Positions 32,789 to 43,637 of a stretch of 64,000 nt of DNA are shown here, one piece after another. The notes under the pieces were generated by a model. It searched no databases. It worked only from the letters and a program-made list of their open reading frames with translations, and was not told the DNA's origin. Within the stretch, counting starts at the first letter, position 1. Every line of letters starts with the position of its first letter. The stretch lies in assembly GCA_030295235.1 (NCBI GenBank), contig AP026123.1:310001-374000 (forward strand), in the 5' to 3' direction. A program made the position numbers and the translations under genes. This DNA comes from Fistulifera solaris. Lineage: Eukaryota > Bacillariophyta > Bacillariophyceae > Naviculales > Stauroneidaceae.

Positions 32789-33630
32789 TTGCTCCGTTCT
32801 GATTCCACGTTCGAGTTCATGGGATAATAGCTGATAGAAAGACTTTCGTAGACAGCTTAGACTCATATAAGAAGTAAGCAAATTCTTTAATTAAATTGAC
32901 AAAGTAATAATATTTGGCTTCAGCGTAACATAATTTCCATCAGTTTTTCATCCCTTTCTCTTGATGTTCTATCTCATGAATTCAGTAGCACACTTGTTGT
33001 TGTTCCAGCTACGAACCTTTCATTGAAGCCCGGCTGAAAGCCGAGGCATGGCTGCGTATTAGTTCCGAAAGGACTATTGCGTAGGACATGTTTGCATTCA
33101 AGTCAGAAATATCATAGTCTAGTATTTCCAAGCAAGGCTGCTATTGATCTCCAGTGCCCCAAGCAGTGCCTCAGTTTTTACGTTGAAAGTTGGAACTCTT
33201 TTTAGATCGTTGTCTTATCTTTCATTATATTAGTAAGTCCAAAGTGAAACCTCAACTTTTCCAAGACTGGAATTCAGTCACGAAAGGATTTTTCGTGCTA
33301 GACTGCTAGACAGCTTCACAATATCCTGTCAGTCGGCTAGTTTGGTAGGCCGAAATCCTTATTGTCACAATGCAGCTAACATCAGTGAGATTTTCGTTTC
33401 ACGCCTTTACTCTTTGCGGCGGAAAATGGTGCAGATTGTGCTCATCTGTAATTACTACAGGCATGAAGTGAAGATTACTTTTTTCACGACTGTATTCCAG
33501 TCACGAGACAGACATTTTGGCAATGCGATGAGCGCCGATGATCGATGATGCGAGCAATAATGCGCAATGCGACTCCTCGTTCATTGAAATCAAATTATTA
33601 TTGCGGAATAATAACAACAAGAAAATTAAA
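32789..33630. other. Intergenic between the two W-module genes, with two copies of a GACTG palindrome
   Basis: No coding sequence was found. The motif GACTGGAATTCAGTCACGA occurs at 33265-33283 and GACTGTATTCCAGTCACGA at 33488-33506, in the same orientation and about 220 bp apart. A third copy is at 56595. Confidence 0.5.
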
Positions 33631-33955
33631 ATGACAAAATACGACGATTGCTCGTGGAAAGACCTTCCTGAAGACGCGAAGAAAGCGGCAAAGGTGCTCG
33701 GCTACAAGAAGAAAACGTGGGACGAAGATTTGGAGGTGGCTGTTGACGATAAGGAATGGTAAGGCACACACTGTAAAACAAGCATCATGGGGCGAAATAC
33801 TTCCAGCCTAAACATTTTACGATTCAATGTACGTTCGAAATCGAAGGGATGAATTGACCGATGAACAGCAAGAGGCTGCAAAGGTGCTAGGATATACAGA
33901 AGAATCTTGGAATGCAGATGACTCGGACTCGGAGGGATGCTGTGGCTGCTTTTAA
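33631..33955 (+). CDS. Tiny acidic protein with two W-x-x-L...LGY...W modules (copy 2), Cys-rich C-terminus
   Basis: Two exons (33631-33758 and 33847-33955) joined over an 88-bp GT-AG intron encode about 78 residues: MTKYDDCSWKDLPEDAKKAA, LGYKKKTWD, then W-DELTDEQQEAAKVLGYTEESW and the tail DSDSEGCCGCF. The intron falls exactly at the Trp that opens the second module. The C-terminal CGCF fits a CaaX-like pattern with neighbouring cysteines, so lipid attachment is possible but unproven. It is clearly related to the gene at 32549, whose tail is instead an acidic Ser-Glu repeat. Confidence 0.65.
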
Positions 33956-34635
33956 CCTCTTCATAAACGGATACTTTTACCCATCAGTTATATTTAGAAT
34001 GAACAATTGAATTTGGCGCAATTTAATCCACAGGCCGCTGTGCGATCACTCAGAATGCCGATTGCATTTGATGTTAAACAATAACTTAGTTTTAAATTCG
34101 CTACTTTCTCGATTGAGAGTTGACGATAGGGTTCACAGTTCACACCTGTTGGAGCTTTGAGTAGTCATAAATTGTTGAGTGTGGTCTTGTTTCCGAAAAG
34201 CGGCAACAATCGATTATACCGACGGAAGCGAAATTTGTGATGAGGAGTTGTGCAGATGTTTTATCTTGTTTCTGACATGTTAGCTCAATTGGCCAAAATG
34301 CGGCAGTATTTGTTAATCGTCCACAATATCTTGTTTGCTTTCTTGGTCTTTTTTTTTCTTTAATAAAAAATCTAGAAGCTCAAAAACTATGGTGCTAAGG
34401 TTTCCATAGATTATTGTCAACGGCAATAACAATAACGCTTCTAAGTTTTTAGTACCAGACCCCACTATCGTTTTTATAGTAAAACTGAAATAATAACGGT
34501 CTGACACTTTTTTGTATTTTTTTTACTCCGTATTTTCCTCTTTGAAATAAATGCGATGAACGCAACATCATCATTGCTTGTATTGTGCTTTGCTCTGCTT
34601 GTCAAAAGCACCGCTGACTCGGGCATTACAGAATC
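33956..34635. other. Intergenic, AT-rich
   Basis: No gene, RNA or repeat is recognised; homopolymeric T and A runs are common between about 34340 and 34550. Confidence 0.3.
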
Positions 34636-35690
34636 TTGATTGTGAAGCAAGGGATAGTAATGATATCCAGCAACTGTCCGTACACGCAGAACTTTTTCGC
34701 CGACCCCGCAGAGAGCACCCGGTGTACTTTGTCGGTCTATGCAAAGGACGAAGCCCCCTGTAGCATGACATTCGAAGAATCTTTCAGTGATCCGTATCTT
34801 CCTCCAAGGACCTCTATCCCACGGGTACCACAAGAAAAGCAACGGTCGGCACTCTCTGCTTCTCCCTTTCCTTTCAATTTTGGAGAGTTTCTCGATAAAA
34901 CATTCGACGAATATGTTGCTCGTAGTTTGCACAAGAATTCCGTTCATACGCCAAGCACGGTAGAAGAAACAGTATCGTCTCATGCCTCTCTGTCTATCAC
35001 CTCATTTCCCGAGCCAGACGAGCTTCTTTCACGGGATTTTCCACACTTCAAGGAGGAAGTTATTGTCATTGGCAAGTATGATGCCTTCGATCGTGTCGAC
35101 GAGTACAAAAGGAAGCTGCTGCAGAAGCATTCATCGCCGTTAGTCTTGACGAATTTGGGACTGGCGTTGATGAATGTCGGGGATTTTTCTTCTGCGGTGG
35201 GAGCATTGGCGGAAGCGGCTCAATTTTGGAGAAAGCGACGGAAACCTGTTGCACTCGCGCGCGTCCTCGATCGACAAGGTGCCTGCTTGAATGCTTTGAA
35301 CATATTCGAGGTGGCGTTGGAATGTTTTTGCGAGGCGTTTTCACTTCGTCACAAACACTTGGGACCTTGGCACATAGATACGATAGACTCTCGCAAGTCG
35401 ATGGGGAATGCATACTTCGCTTTAGGATGCGCCTCCGAGGCGCGCAAATGCCTACTGGAAGTATTCAAAGTTCAAAAGCAGTCTTTCAGACGTATCATCT
35501 TTCGGTTGCGGTATCAGCACATGATTTGGCGAATGTGATGACGGCGGAAGGATTATTCGATGAGGCGAAAAAGTACTTTGGAATCGCCTGGAATATTTAT
35601 TCTCGCCTCAAGATCCCGCCCACAAATGCAGCCGTCGACCAGCTTTTAAAAGACATTGATCGTCTCACGAGTCTGGTTCGAATGAAGTGA
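34636..35690 (+). CDS. TPR (kinesin-light-chain-like) repeat protein
   Basis: After a poorly conserved N-terminus (start 34636 or a nearby downstream Met), helical TPR pairs begin around residue 165: LTNLGLALMNVGDFSSAVGA, VALARVLDRQGACLNALNIF, SMGNAYFALGCASEARKCL, and, after a frame change, AVSAHDLANVMTAEGLFDEA. The spacing of A-x-LG-x-Y/A and F-x-A positions fits four TPRs of about 40 residues, as in kinesin light chains. TPRs mediate protein binding; no catalytic domain is present. A one-base frame change sits at AAAA 35474-35477 (FKVQ | AVFQTYHLS). Function beyond scaffold is unknown. Full length is about 350 residues. Confidence 0.6.
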
Positions 35691-36532
35691 CTTCTTTGCT
35701 CTTTTTCTGGAGAAGCAGATCTGATAGTGCCCGAGTGCTTGCTAGGGGAGATCGAAACTATTATCCTATCAAGATAACAGTAACTTTCGGTCTAGTCGTA
35801 ATAGCACTGACGCACCTGCTTCGTGGTTCAAGCTTAGCTATAGCTAAATTAAGTAATTAATCGAGATCTAAACTTCCCGTCCCGCTTCAAGACGAGAAAC
35901 CATTTCGTCTACTCTAGGTTTCGTCGATGACGGCCCAATCGCGAGCATCCTTGCGTAGCCATCCCGAGGCGCGTGCGTGGCGAGGGAGGTACAAAGCATG
36001 TAGCGTTCGTTCTTATTGAAGTGAATACAAAAGAACAACTCGAAAGACTAGAGAACAATCGATTCAGCTTCACTTTTCATCAAGAAGAACGACGCGGGTG
36101 CGGCGGAGTTCCGGGTACTAAAAATCGTATAGTAAACGCAGCCATCTCAAGGTATTTTCTCCCCTTTTTTGTTATCTCCGTGTAAGTAGCTTTCATCGAC
36201 CCTTTCCTGCGAAACGAAGCGTAATGAAGCGTAGCGAAGCATAAGGAAGCATTTCAAAGCAATAAACGATCCAGCGAATACTTGAATGGAGGGCTGGGCA
36301 TCTTAATTGTAAAGGGAAAGTTGAAGCGGTCGACTGTTGCTGAAAACAGTGCGATCAGCGCGACGTGTGCGGCGCAATCACGATGGTTAGAGTTTTGTAC
36401 ACTTTACGCTACTGTAGCCCAACGAGGTTTATCGCGGTGAAATGAAAAATGAAAAATCTTTTGCTCGTCGATCGCAGTTCGCATCATTCGTTCACCATCA
36501 ACCGACCTCATAAAACCCAAGCAAGCAATCTT
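35691..36532. other. Intergenic with a short GAAGC repeat
   Basis: No gene is recognised. Around 36213-36262 a degenerate ~10-bp repeat (gaagcgta/gaagcata) occurs five to six times. It precedes the first exon of the small mitochondrial-type protein. Confidence 0.35.
36213..36262. repeat. Degenerate ~10-bp GAAGC tandem repeat
   Basis: Runs of cgaagcgtaa, tgaagcgtag, cgaagcataa, ggaagcattt and aaagcaataa follow each other with a period near ten bases. Confidence 0.5.
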
Positions 36533-37136
36533 ATGATCTCATTCGGTCGACAAATTGCAACTCGCGTAGCTAATTCCTCTTTGCTTTCTCATCAAACCGC
36601 AACCTTGATCAGGTAAGTCTCACAGAAGGGATCTTATTTGCTTAGGCCACGTCGACGAGACGAATCTCTCGGAGCTCGCAACAGCTCAATGGTTGTCGTC
36701 GATAACGGAATACATCTGTGATCATTAATTTCCCATCAACTTTCCGATCATTGATTTCCCAACAACTTTCTAACTACTTGACAAATTCACCAGAACCATG
36801 CATTCCATGACAGAAGGAGTTAACTTTGACACGATCGCTCGTGAATGGCGTTGCAAATGGAGCTCGGACAACGACAAAAAATCGCTCCAGGAAGCCCAAA
36901 AGACTCTGGAATCCGTTCTAGCCGATGTCAAGCAGATCGATGGCGTCAAGGGAGTTCAGCGTATCGTCTGCGGAGGCTGCCTTGATTTCAAAGTAATCAT
37001 TTCGCTTTCGGCGGACAAGTTCGAAGCGTGGCAGGGCGTCAACTACGCACCGGAAGAGATCTTCCTCGAGAAGATCAAGGCGATCGATGGTATTAGTACG
37101 GTGGAAACACAAAATTATACCATCACATCGTTGTAA
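36533..37136 (+). CDS. Small mitochondrial-type conserved protein of unknown function
   Basis: Exon 1 (36533-36612) encodes MISFGRQIATRVANSSLLSH and ends at AG|GTAAGT; exon 2 (36794-37136) begins at CAG|AACC, and the junction makes an Arg codon. The 140-residue product has an Arg/Ser-rich, acid-free N-terminus like a mitochondrial presequence. The rest (REWRCKWS, a long helix, VKGVQRIVCGGCLDFKVIIS, then FLEKIKAIDGISTVETQNYT) suggests a beta-alpha-beta ferredoxin-like fold. The CGGC pair might bind metal or form a disulfide. I do not recognise a named family. The internal Met at 36798 would lack the presequence, so the two-exon model is preferred. Confidence 0.65.
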
Positions 37137-37303
37137 AAGTTGTATTTGGCTTAGAGCGAAGAAAGAGTACGAAGCTTAGATTTGTATGAGAAATTAAACA
37201 AAAGTACCTAAACTTCATTTGCAACATTAGGATGATTCTTCATCCTTCGCAACGTGCGCTTCTTGAACCATTGTCTCGTGTAAGTACTTTGATTCATTTA
37301 CCA

Positions 37304-38161
37304 CTATAGCTTCCCACGAAGAGTTGCCATTCGCAGGTCGATGTTTGTAGATACTGTAGCAACAAAGGTCGAGGGACCATGAGCGTGCCATGGGTTCCCT
37401 GTCAATTCCTCGTAAAGATGAGTCACCGGTCCTCCATGAGATACCAACAAAATCGTTTTCCCCGGTTCCATCACTTCTTCTACTGTGTGCAACATTCGTT
37501 TCCGTTGGTCTTCACTGGATTCCAAATTTCTCGGAAAGAATGTGTAAGGATTTGTTACGGACGTTTTGGATTCGTACGCCTCATCAGTATTCTCCACGAG
37601 TCCTACATCTTCTTGACTAGTCAGATGTTTCCATTGGAGCAGTTCCTTCACGGGCACTTTTGCCGATGGGTGCAGTGTGTCGGGGTGGATGACATGCGTG
37701 GCCCGAGTGACGCCATCAGGTCGATAGCCCCATGTCCCATCGGACCCCGGAATCGCCCATGATAAATACCATGACTCATTGAAACTTTCCGCCAAACCTG
37801 GTTCGATCTTTATTTTGATGTGAGGTTCACATCCTCCAGAGAGCAGACCTTGCGACGCCGCCACTGCCGTTTGACGCGTGCGCAGAAACGGCGAGGCGTA
37901 AATTTCTGTCACCGGAGGTATTCCCAATCGCTTTGTTTCTGTAGCCAGCTGGACGCCCAACTTAAATCCCTGTTGTTCTCCATGTGTTGTGAGTGGCGTA
38001 TCGAAGGGTCGTTCGGCCGTTGCCACCCAGTTTCCTCCATTGTCGCGCGTCACGTAATCTAACCTTTCGCCATGGCGAGCGACAATTACAATAGATTCTA
38101 GACTTGTTATCGCTGAATTGGACATGGAGGAAGCTAGTCTAGAAAGATACGTTCGTCTCAT
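37304..38161 (-). CDS. Histidine phosphatase superfamily protein (UBASH3/PGAM-like)
   Basis: This intact 285-residue protein has the catalytic signature IVIVARHGERLDYV (histidine acting as phospho-acceptor, near residue 30). It also has YASPFLRTRQTA with the second arginine, IKIEPGLAESF with the acid, and LLVSHGGPVTHLYEEL with the second histidine. These are the four conserved blocks of the phosphoglycerate-mutase-like phosphatases; the GERLD form is seen in UBASH3/Sts-like and ecdysteroid-phosphate phosphatase-like members. Substrate is unknown. The start at 38161 (MRRTYLSRLASS) could add a short presequence; MSNSAITS a little downstream is an alternative. Confidence 0.8.
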   Translation of the reverse strand: MRRTYLSRLASSMSNSAITSLESIVIVARHGERLDYVTRDNGGNWVATAERPFDTPLTTHGEQQGFKLGVQLATETKRLGIPPVTEIYASPFLRTRQTAVAASQGLLSGGCEPHIKIKIEPGLAESFNESWYLSWAIPGSDGTWGYRPDGVTRATHVIHPDTLHPSAKVPVKELLQWKHLTSQEDVGLVENTDEAYESKTSVTNPYTFFPRNLESSEDQRKRMLHTVEEVMEPGKTILLVSHGGPVTHLYEELTGNPWHAHGPSTFVATVSTNIDLRMATLRGKL

Positions 38162-38483
38162 AGTTCAGCGAGGAGATTCAATGAATTACGGAGTAGAAAA
38201 CATGATAAACATTCGAAAATTTGTCGTCGTCGTCATCGGCAGAATAATGCACTTTGCGCAATAAGGTGCGAGATAAAAAAGGCGAAAAAGTGAAACAACT
38301 CCAATATTTTCGCGCGCGGATGACACGCGCGACAAGGTGGTCTGTCTGTCTGTGCTGTTTTGTGGTTGCTATTGGTTTTGACGGCCGGAGGAAATTTCGA
38401 CAAAGGCGCATTGACTGTTAACAACTTGTTTGTAGAGTTATTGTGCTTGAAGATTGACGACTCGTTCAAAGGATTCGGCGATT
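38162..38483. other. Divergent promoter interval
   Basis: About 320 bp between the phosphatase and importin 5' ends; nothing specific is seen. Confidence 0.3.
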
Positions 38484-41400
38484 ATGGACGTAGAACAGCT
38501 GCATATTGTGTTGCAGCAGTCGTTTTCGGCCGACGCGGCGTTGCGAAAACCAGCTGAAGAGACCATTCGGAACCTCAAGAATCTGCCTGCTGCGGTTCAA
38601 TTATTATTGCAAGTAGCAGCGGAGAAGCAAGTAAGTGCGAAGATGGAGATGTTTCTTTGAAAAAGATTGTTTTGTAGTTTCGTAGTGACAATCGGCCGTC
38701 AGGCGATCTTTCTCGCACGCACCTCTGTCGCTGATAATCATTTTGTTGAAACATGTCACGCACTGACATTTTGTTTGCTCTCTAGGTGCGCTTCGAAGTT
38801 CGACAAGCGGCCGCAATTCAACTCAAGAACATTTGTCGAGAATGCTGGGCACAGCGTACACACTATGCTCCTTACGAGGATGTCCCGACGAAACAAGCGA
38901 TCCTATCGGATGCCGACAAGGAAGCCGTAAAAACCGGGCTAATCAATGCGTTACTGGACGAGCCCGAGAAATCGGTGCGAGGACTCTTTGCCGAGACGCT
39001 ACATACTGCTGTAATTCATGAGTTTCCCGACAACTGGTCTCAGTTGGTTCCCCAACTTCTTACAACGATTCAGACGGGTGTGGTAGACTTGGAACAAAAT
39101 GGTCTTCGCGTACACAATGCTCTGTTGGCTCTTCGAAAGGTTTGCAAACGTTATGAATTCAAGCCGCGAGATCAACGCGGTCCTCTGAATCAAATAGTCT
39201 CGGCGTCTTTTCCATTGCTGCTTCCACTGGCTCAGCAGCTTTCGAACGAAAATCAGCACTCGCTCGAGGCGGCATTGATGCTCAAACAAATACTCAAAAT
39301 CTTCTGGTCTTCCACTCAGTTCTTTCTACCAGGAACCAGCTCAGAAACAAATAACGGTGTCTTGATTACGTATGCTGTCAGCTTGGCGAATCCAGAGCAT
39401 ATCCAACCATGGTTTGATATACTAACAAAAGCATTGAAAAAGCCGCTCCCCGAAGATAGTACCGGCCAAGAACCGAGAGGACAACCGTTAGATATTGATG
39501 CTCGAAACGCATGGCCGTGGTGGAAAGTGAAGAAGTGGGCGGTCCAGATTATGAGTCGCTGGTTCAGTCGATACGGTATTCCGGCTCATGCTCCCGATGA
39601 TGAGCCAGAAGCACAACAATTCGCCGCTTATTTCAGCAATGATGTTGCTCCGCAGTTCATGGGGCCGGTGTTTGATACTCTAAACTTACGGCCAACTGGT
39701 CAGTTTTGTACGGATCGCGTGTTGCATCTCTGTCTGACCTTTGTGGATTTAGCTGTGGAGCTCGCCAGCACGTACAAACTTCTCAAACCTCATCTGGATT
39801 TTCTCCTGTTTCAAGTCTGTTTTCCTACCATGTGTCTGAGTCAAGACGATGTCGATTGTTTTGAGAATGACCCCGTCGAATTTGTTCACAAGCAGAATAG
39901 CCCTTTGGCTGACTTTTACGATCCAAGAATGTCAGCTATTACTCTGGTGACGGACCTTGTGCGGCATCGAGGACAGGATGTGACGCAAAATTTGTTAAGC
40001 AAAATGACGGAAATGCTACACCGTTACAGTGCGTCACCGCCAGAGCACCAGAATCATATCGAGAAAGATGGAGCCTTGTTGACATTCGGATCGCTGTCGC
40101 GCTTGTTGATGGCAAAGCCCAAGTATGCTTCAGAAATTGAGGGACTCCTTGTGTCATCAGTCTTTCCGGACTTTAATTCTCCGATTTCTTTTCTGCGGTT
40201 TCGCGCTTGTTGGATGATACAGCAATTTAATACGGTCAAGTTCACCGATGACGGAACCCATCTCCGCAAGCTAATCGAACTCGTACTGAATCGTCTGAAA
40301 GATCCCGCTCTTCCTGTTCAGATAGAAGCGTCAAAAGCATTACGTTACCTGGTTGAGATGGATGGGGCTGAAAGTACGCTTCTTCCTGTGTTACCCCAGA
40401 TTTTGACGGAATATTTCCGTATCATGAACGAAATTGGAAACGATGAAGTCGTGTCTGCCCTACAAGTGCTTTTGGATCGTTTTGGGGATCACATTGAACC
40501 ACATGCGATCGCTCTAGTGACGCAGCTGACGAATACTTTTCAACAGTACTGTACAGCTGGAGAAGACGACGATGACGATGATGCAGCTTTGGCCGCTGCG
40601 CAGTGTTTGGAATGCGTCGCGACTGTTCTGAAAGGTGTATGTTCAAACGAACATATTCTCAAATCTCTGGAGCCTGTGTTGATACCTTTGGTTTTGAAAA
40701 TACTTGGAAACGATGGAGATTTTTTAGAATATCTTGAGTGTGCATTTGATATATTGACATTCTTGACATTCTTTCAGGAAACTTTATCCCCGGAGCTCTG
40801 GCAAGCGTTTCCGCTCGTGTACATCGCTTTTGATCAATGGGCTTACGACTACCTGAATATGATGGTCCCCTGTTTGCTGAGCTATATACAAAAGGGACCC
40901 GAAGTGTTTTTGAGCGGCGGATTTCAGCTAGCTGAGGGATATGTATCGTACGTTGACATGGTCATTAGCATGGCGTCAAAGACGCTTGCTAATGATTCAG
41001 CCAATGAAAGCGAATGTAGATTTGCACTTAGCTTGTTCATGGGTGTGCTGAATAACTGCCACGGACGAGTCGATCAGTACATTCCTTTCATCAACGAAAT
41101 CGTACTCGCCAAGTTGGGGCAACAAGTAAACGAAGAGAGTGTCTTGACACGGACGTCCATTTACCAAGTGATTGGCTCGGCCTTCTATTATCAGCCCGCA
41201 TTGGAGCTGATCGAGCTAGAAAAAGCGTGGAGTGACGCAGCAAGTCCTTGCAAAATGGATTTCCGATATGTCGAAAATCGATCGAGATCTACCGCGTAAA
41301 TTGACTGTTTTAGGGTTCGCCTCTATTTTGACAATAAATGTTGCTACGCTACCCCAATCGGTGACGAGTTACTTGCCGCAAATAATCCACGTTGCTACGA

Positions 41401-41871
41401 CGACAGCTCTGCAAATAAAGGAAGGTGGCGCCAAGGGGGAAAACCAGTCGAATGACGGGGGAGACGATTTGAAAGGAATAGATGATGATGACGACGATGA
41501 TGATTTGGGTGATCTCGATCAAGGTTTTGATGAAAATGAGGATGTTACAAATGAGGGTTGATGAGGCGTATCGCAAGGCGCTCCACCGGGTTGATGATTG
41601 GAATGAAGACATGGCCAAGTTTCTACTAGGTGATTTCATGGACGACGATGGTGAAGATATTGACGAAGATTACTCATCCCCTCTCGACAAGGTGGAAGAG
41701 CTTCTTTTCATTAATGATGCTTTGAAACTTGCTTTCCAACGTGAACCTGAAGCGTATCAGCAAGTTCAAGCAGCGCTACCTCCCGAATCTGTTCAAGCAT
41801 GCCAAAAGCTTTTCGAATACTCAGATCAGATGCGACTACATGCACAGCAATCCTCTCAGCAGCAGTCGTAA
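38484..41871 (+). CDS. Importin-7/8 (Nmd5/Sxm1) family nuclear import receptor
   Basis: Exon 1 (38484-38630) starts MDVEQLHIVLQQSFSADAAL and leads into exon 2 at 38786 after a 155-bp intron. The N-terminal importin-beta domain reads LRKPAEETIRNLKN, then VRQAAAIQLKNICRECW. HEAT repeats follow, with family landmarks WPWWKVKKWAVQIMSRWFSR, an acidic loop GEDDDDDDAALAAAQCLECV, and DWNEDMAKFLLGDFMDDDGE near the C-terminus. These receptors carry ribosomal proteins, histones and other cargo into the nucleus with Ran. Two one-base frame changes occur near the end: AAAAA 41220-41224 and GGG near 41556-41558. Total about 1,070 residues, as expected. Confidence 0.88.
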
Positions 41872-42272
41872 GCTACTAGTCCATCTTGGTCAAAATATCC
41901 CTGAATTTGCTGACTTGACTAGTCTATGAGAGCCGTATAGAAGTAATACAGTAATTCATTTCTCTTCTTTTTGTACCGTAGCTTTCTTTTGACAATTATA
42001 TTTACTAACGACTCGACTAATCAGTCCCGAAACATGATCGATGCGATTTTTGCATTATTTGCGACGATGATTGTTTCCATTCGTTGCGGAAAGGTCCACC
42101 GCCACCATGGTACCGGTATTCATCTTTTTATCCCGCGATTCTTCTTTTTAAGGGTGTTCTTTGTGCTTCTGACAGCGTTGATCGCCTCTCGAGATAGACC
42201 TAACAAAGCGAGGAACGAGCACTTCGAACTACCTTGATAAGTCGATATTTCTTCGAAGTTTTCACAAACGTT
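41872..42272. other. Intergenic
   Basis: An 88-codon open frame with two hydrophobic stretches (41971-42237) lies here, but it has no supporting feature and is not called. A ccaccatggtaccggta segment occurs near 42099. Confidence 0.35.
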
Positions 42273-43570
42273 ATGGAAACGATTAATGAAAACTCATGCC
42301 TTGTCGAGTTTCCATTGCTTGCTGCGCCAAAGAGCGACGTGAAAGTTCACGGAGTCATTTTGAAGAGAACATTTCGTAGCAGCTATGCGTCGTTGCTTGT
42401 TGCTGTGGTAAATCATTCGACGGACTTTCATCCCCCCGACGAAGAGGAGGACCGATTGGTTCTGGTGAGATTGCAATTTAAAACCGACAAAAGCGCACTT
42501 CGTTCGCATTGCAAACGCTTTTGTAAAATGGGTGATCGTTTGCAAGTTCTGGAAGGGAATTGGCAAAAAGTGAGTGATACGCATCAAACAGATTGGGAGG
42601 ATCAACGGCTTGTTGTAGACTTGGAGTCGACGGCTCATGCGATACGAGTGTTAAAGATTGTAGAAACGTTCTGTTGGACGATAAAACAGTGTTTGGCTTG
42701 GCAACAATTGTCGGTGATTCATGCAGAGGACGACGAAATCATTCCACCATTCCAAGGTTTTAAGCAGTCCATTTCCTCGTCCTCGCTTGAGAAGAGCAAC
42801 GAAGCGACTGGACATGGTACGATTGCTGGAAAGCATAAACAAGTTGAATATTTGACAAACTTCTTGATCGGGATGATAATTAACAAGTTAAAGGGCGAAA
42901 AAGAAACAGCGTCTTCCGATGCTTGGTCGACGCAAGCATATTTACCCAGCGATCCGATGTACGTAAAGGCAATAACAGCTTTGAGCGAAAGGCATGGAGT
43001 GTTAGATGTTGCAGGTGGCATCGGGCATTTGTCCATGGCCTTGGGAATGGCTGGAATTCGATCAACTGTTATTGATCCCCGCCCGAGTGTCGGTTTGCTG
43101 AATAAGAGGGACCGGAAAATGTTTCGAAAAGCACTCAGTGCGTCGAAAAGGCAATCAATGTCGGGTGAATACTGTCTCCCTATTCAACAGTTTCAGGTTT
43201 TCCGTGGATGGTTCGGTCAACCTGCGTCGGGGTCGACTTCAGTTTCCGTCATCCAGATGAAAACCCAGACGACGTTCAAGCTCTCGCAGCAGACCACCTC
43301 CTTTTAAAGGCCTGCACGGCTATAGTGGCGCTGCATCCCGACGAAGCCACCGAGGCCATAGTCGATACAGCTGTTGCTAACCACATTCCATTCTGCATAG
43401 TGCCGTGCTGTGTGTTTTGCCGACTATACCCGCATCGTCAACACAATGGGAAGCTGGTCAGCACTTATGAAGATCTGCTAGATTATTTGCAAGCGAAAGA
43501 TCCGTCAATCCAACGAAGCTCGCTTCCATTTTACGGCAAAAATATTGTCCTGTGGTCAAACTTCTCATGA
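42273..43570 (+). CDS. SAM-dependent methyltransferase-like protein
   Basis: Translation from the ATG at 42273 (METINENSCLVEFPLLA) gives about 430 residues. An N-terminal part of unknown fold (VHGVILKRTFRSSYASLLV) is followed by VLDVAGGIGHLSMALGMAGI and STVIDPRPS, a clear SAM-binding motif I and strand-two acid. After a one-base frame change at GGGG 43229-43232, the C-terminal block reads CTAIVALHPDEATEAIVDTA, HIPFCIVPCCVF and LPFYGKNIVLW. The HPDEATE/VPCC pair resembles a conserved, uncharacterised methyltransferase group in fungi and algae. The substrate is unknown; the conserved cysteines might bind a metal. Confidence 0.65.
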
Positions 43571-43637
43571 TGCATAAATGATATATTTACGTTAGCAATG
43601 TACAATTCTATTGTATCTTTCTGCCGCAAAAGATACT

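Noticed and set aside
41971-42237. 88-codon hydrophobic open frame before the methyltransferase-like gene
   Set aside because: No conserved feature and poor spacing to the next gene; probably chance.
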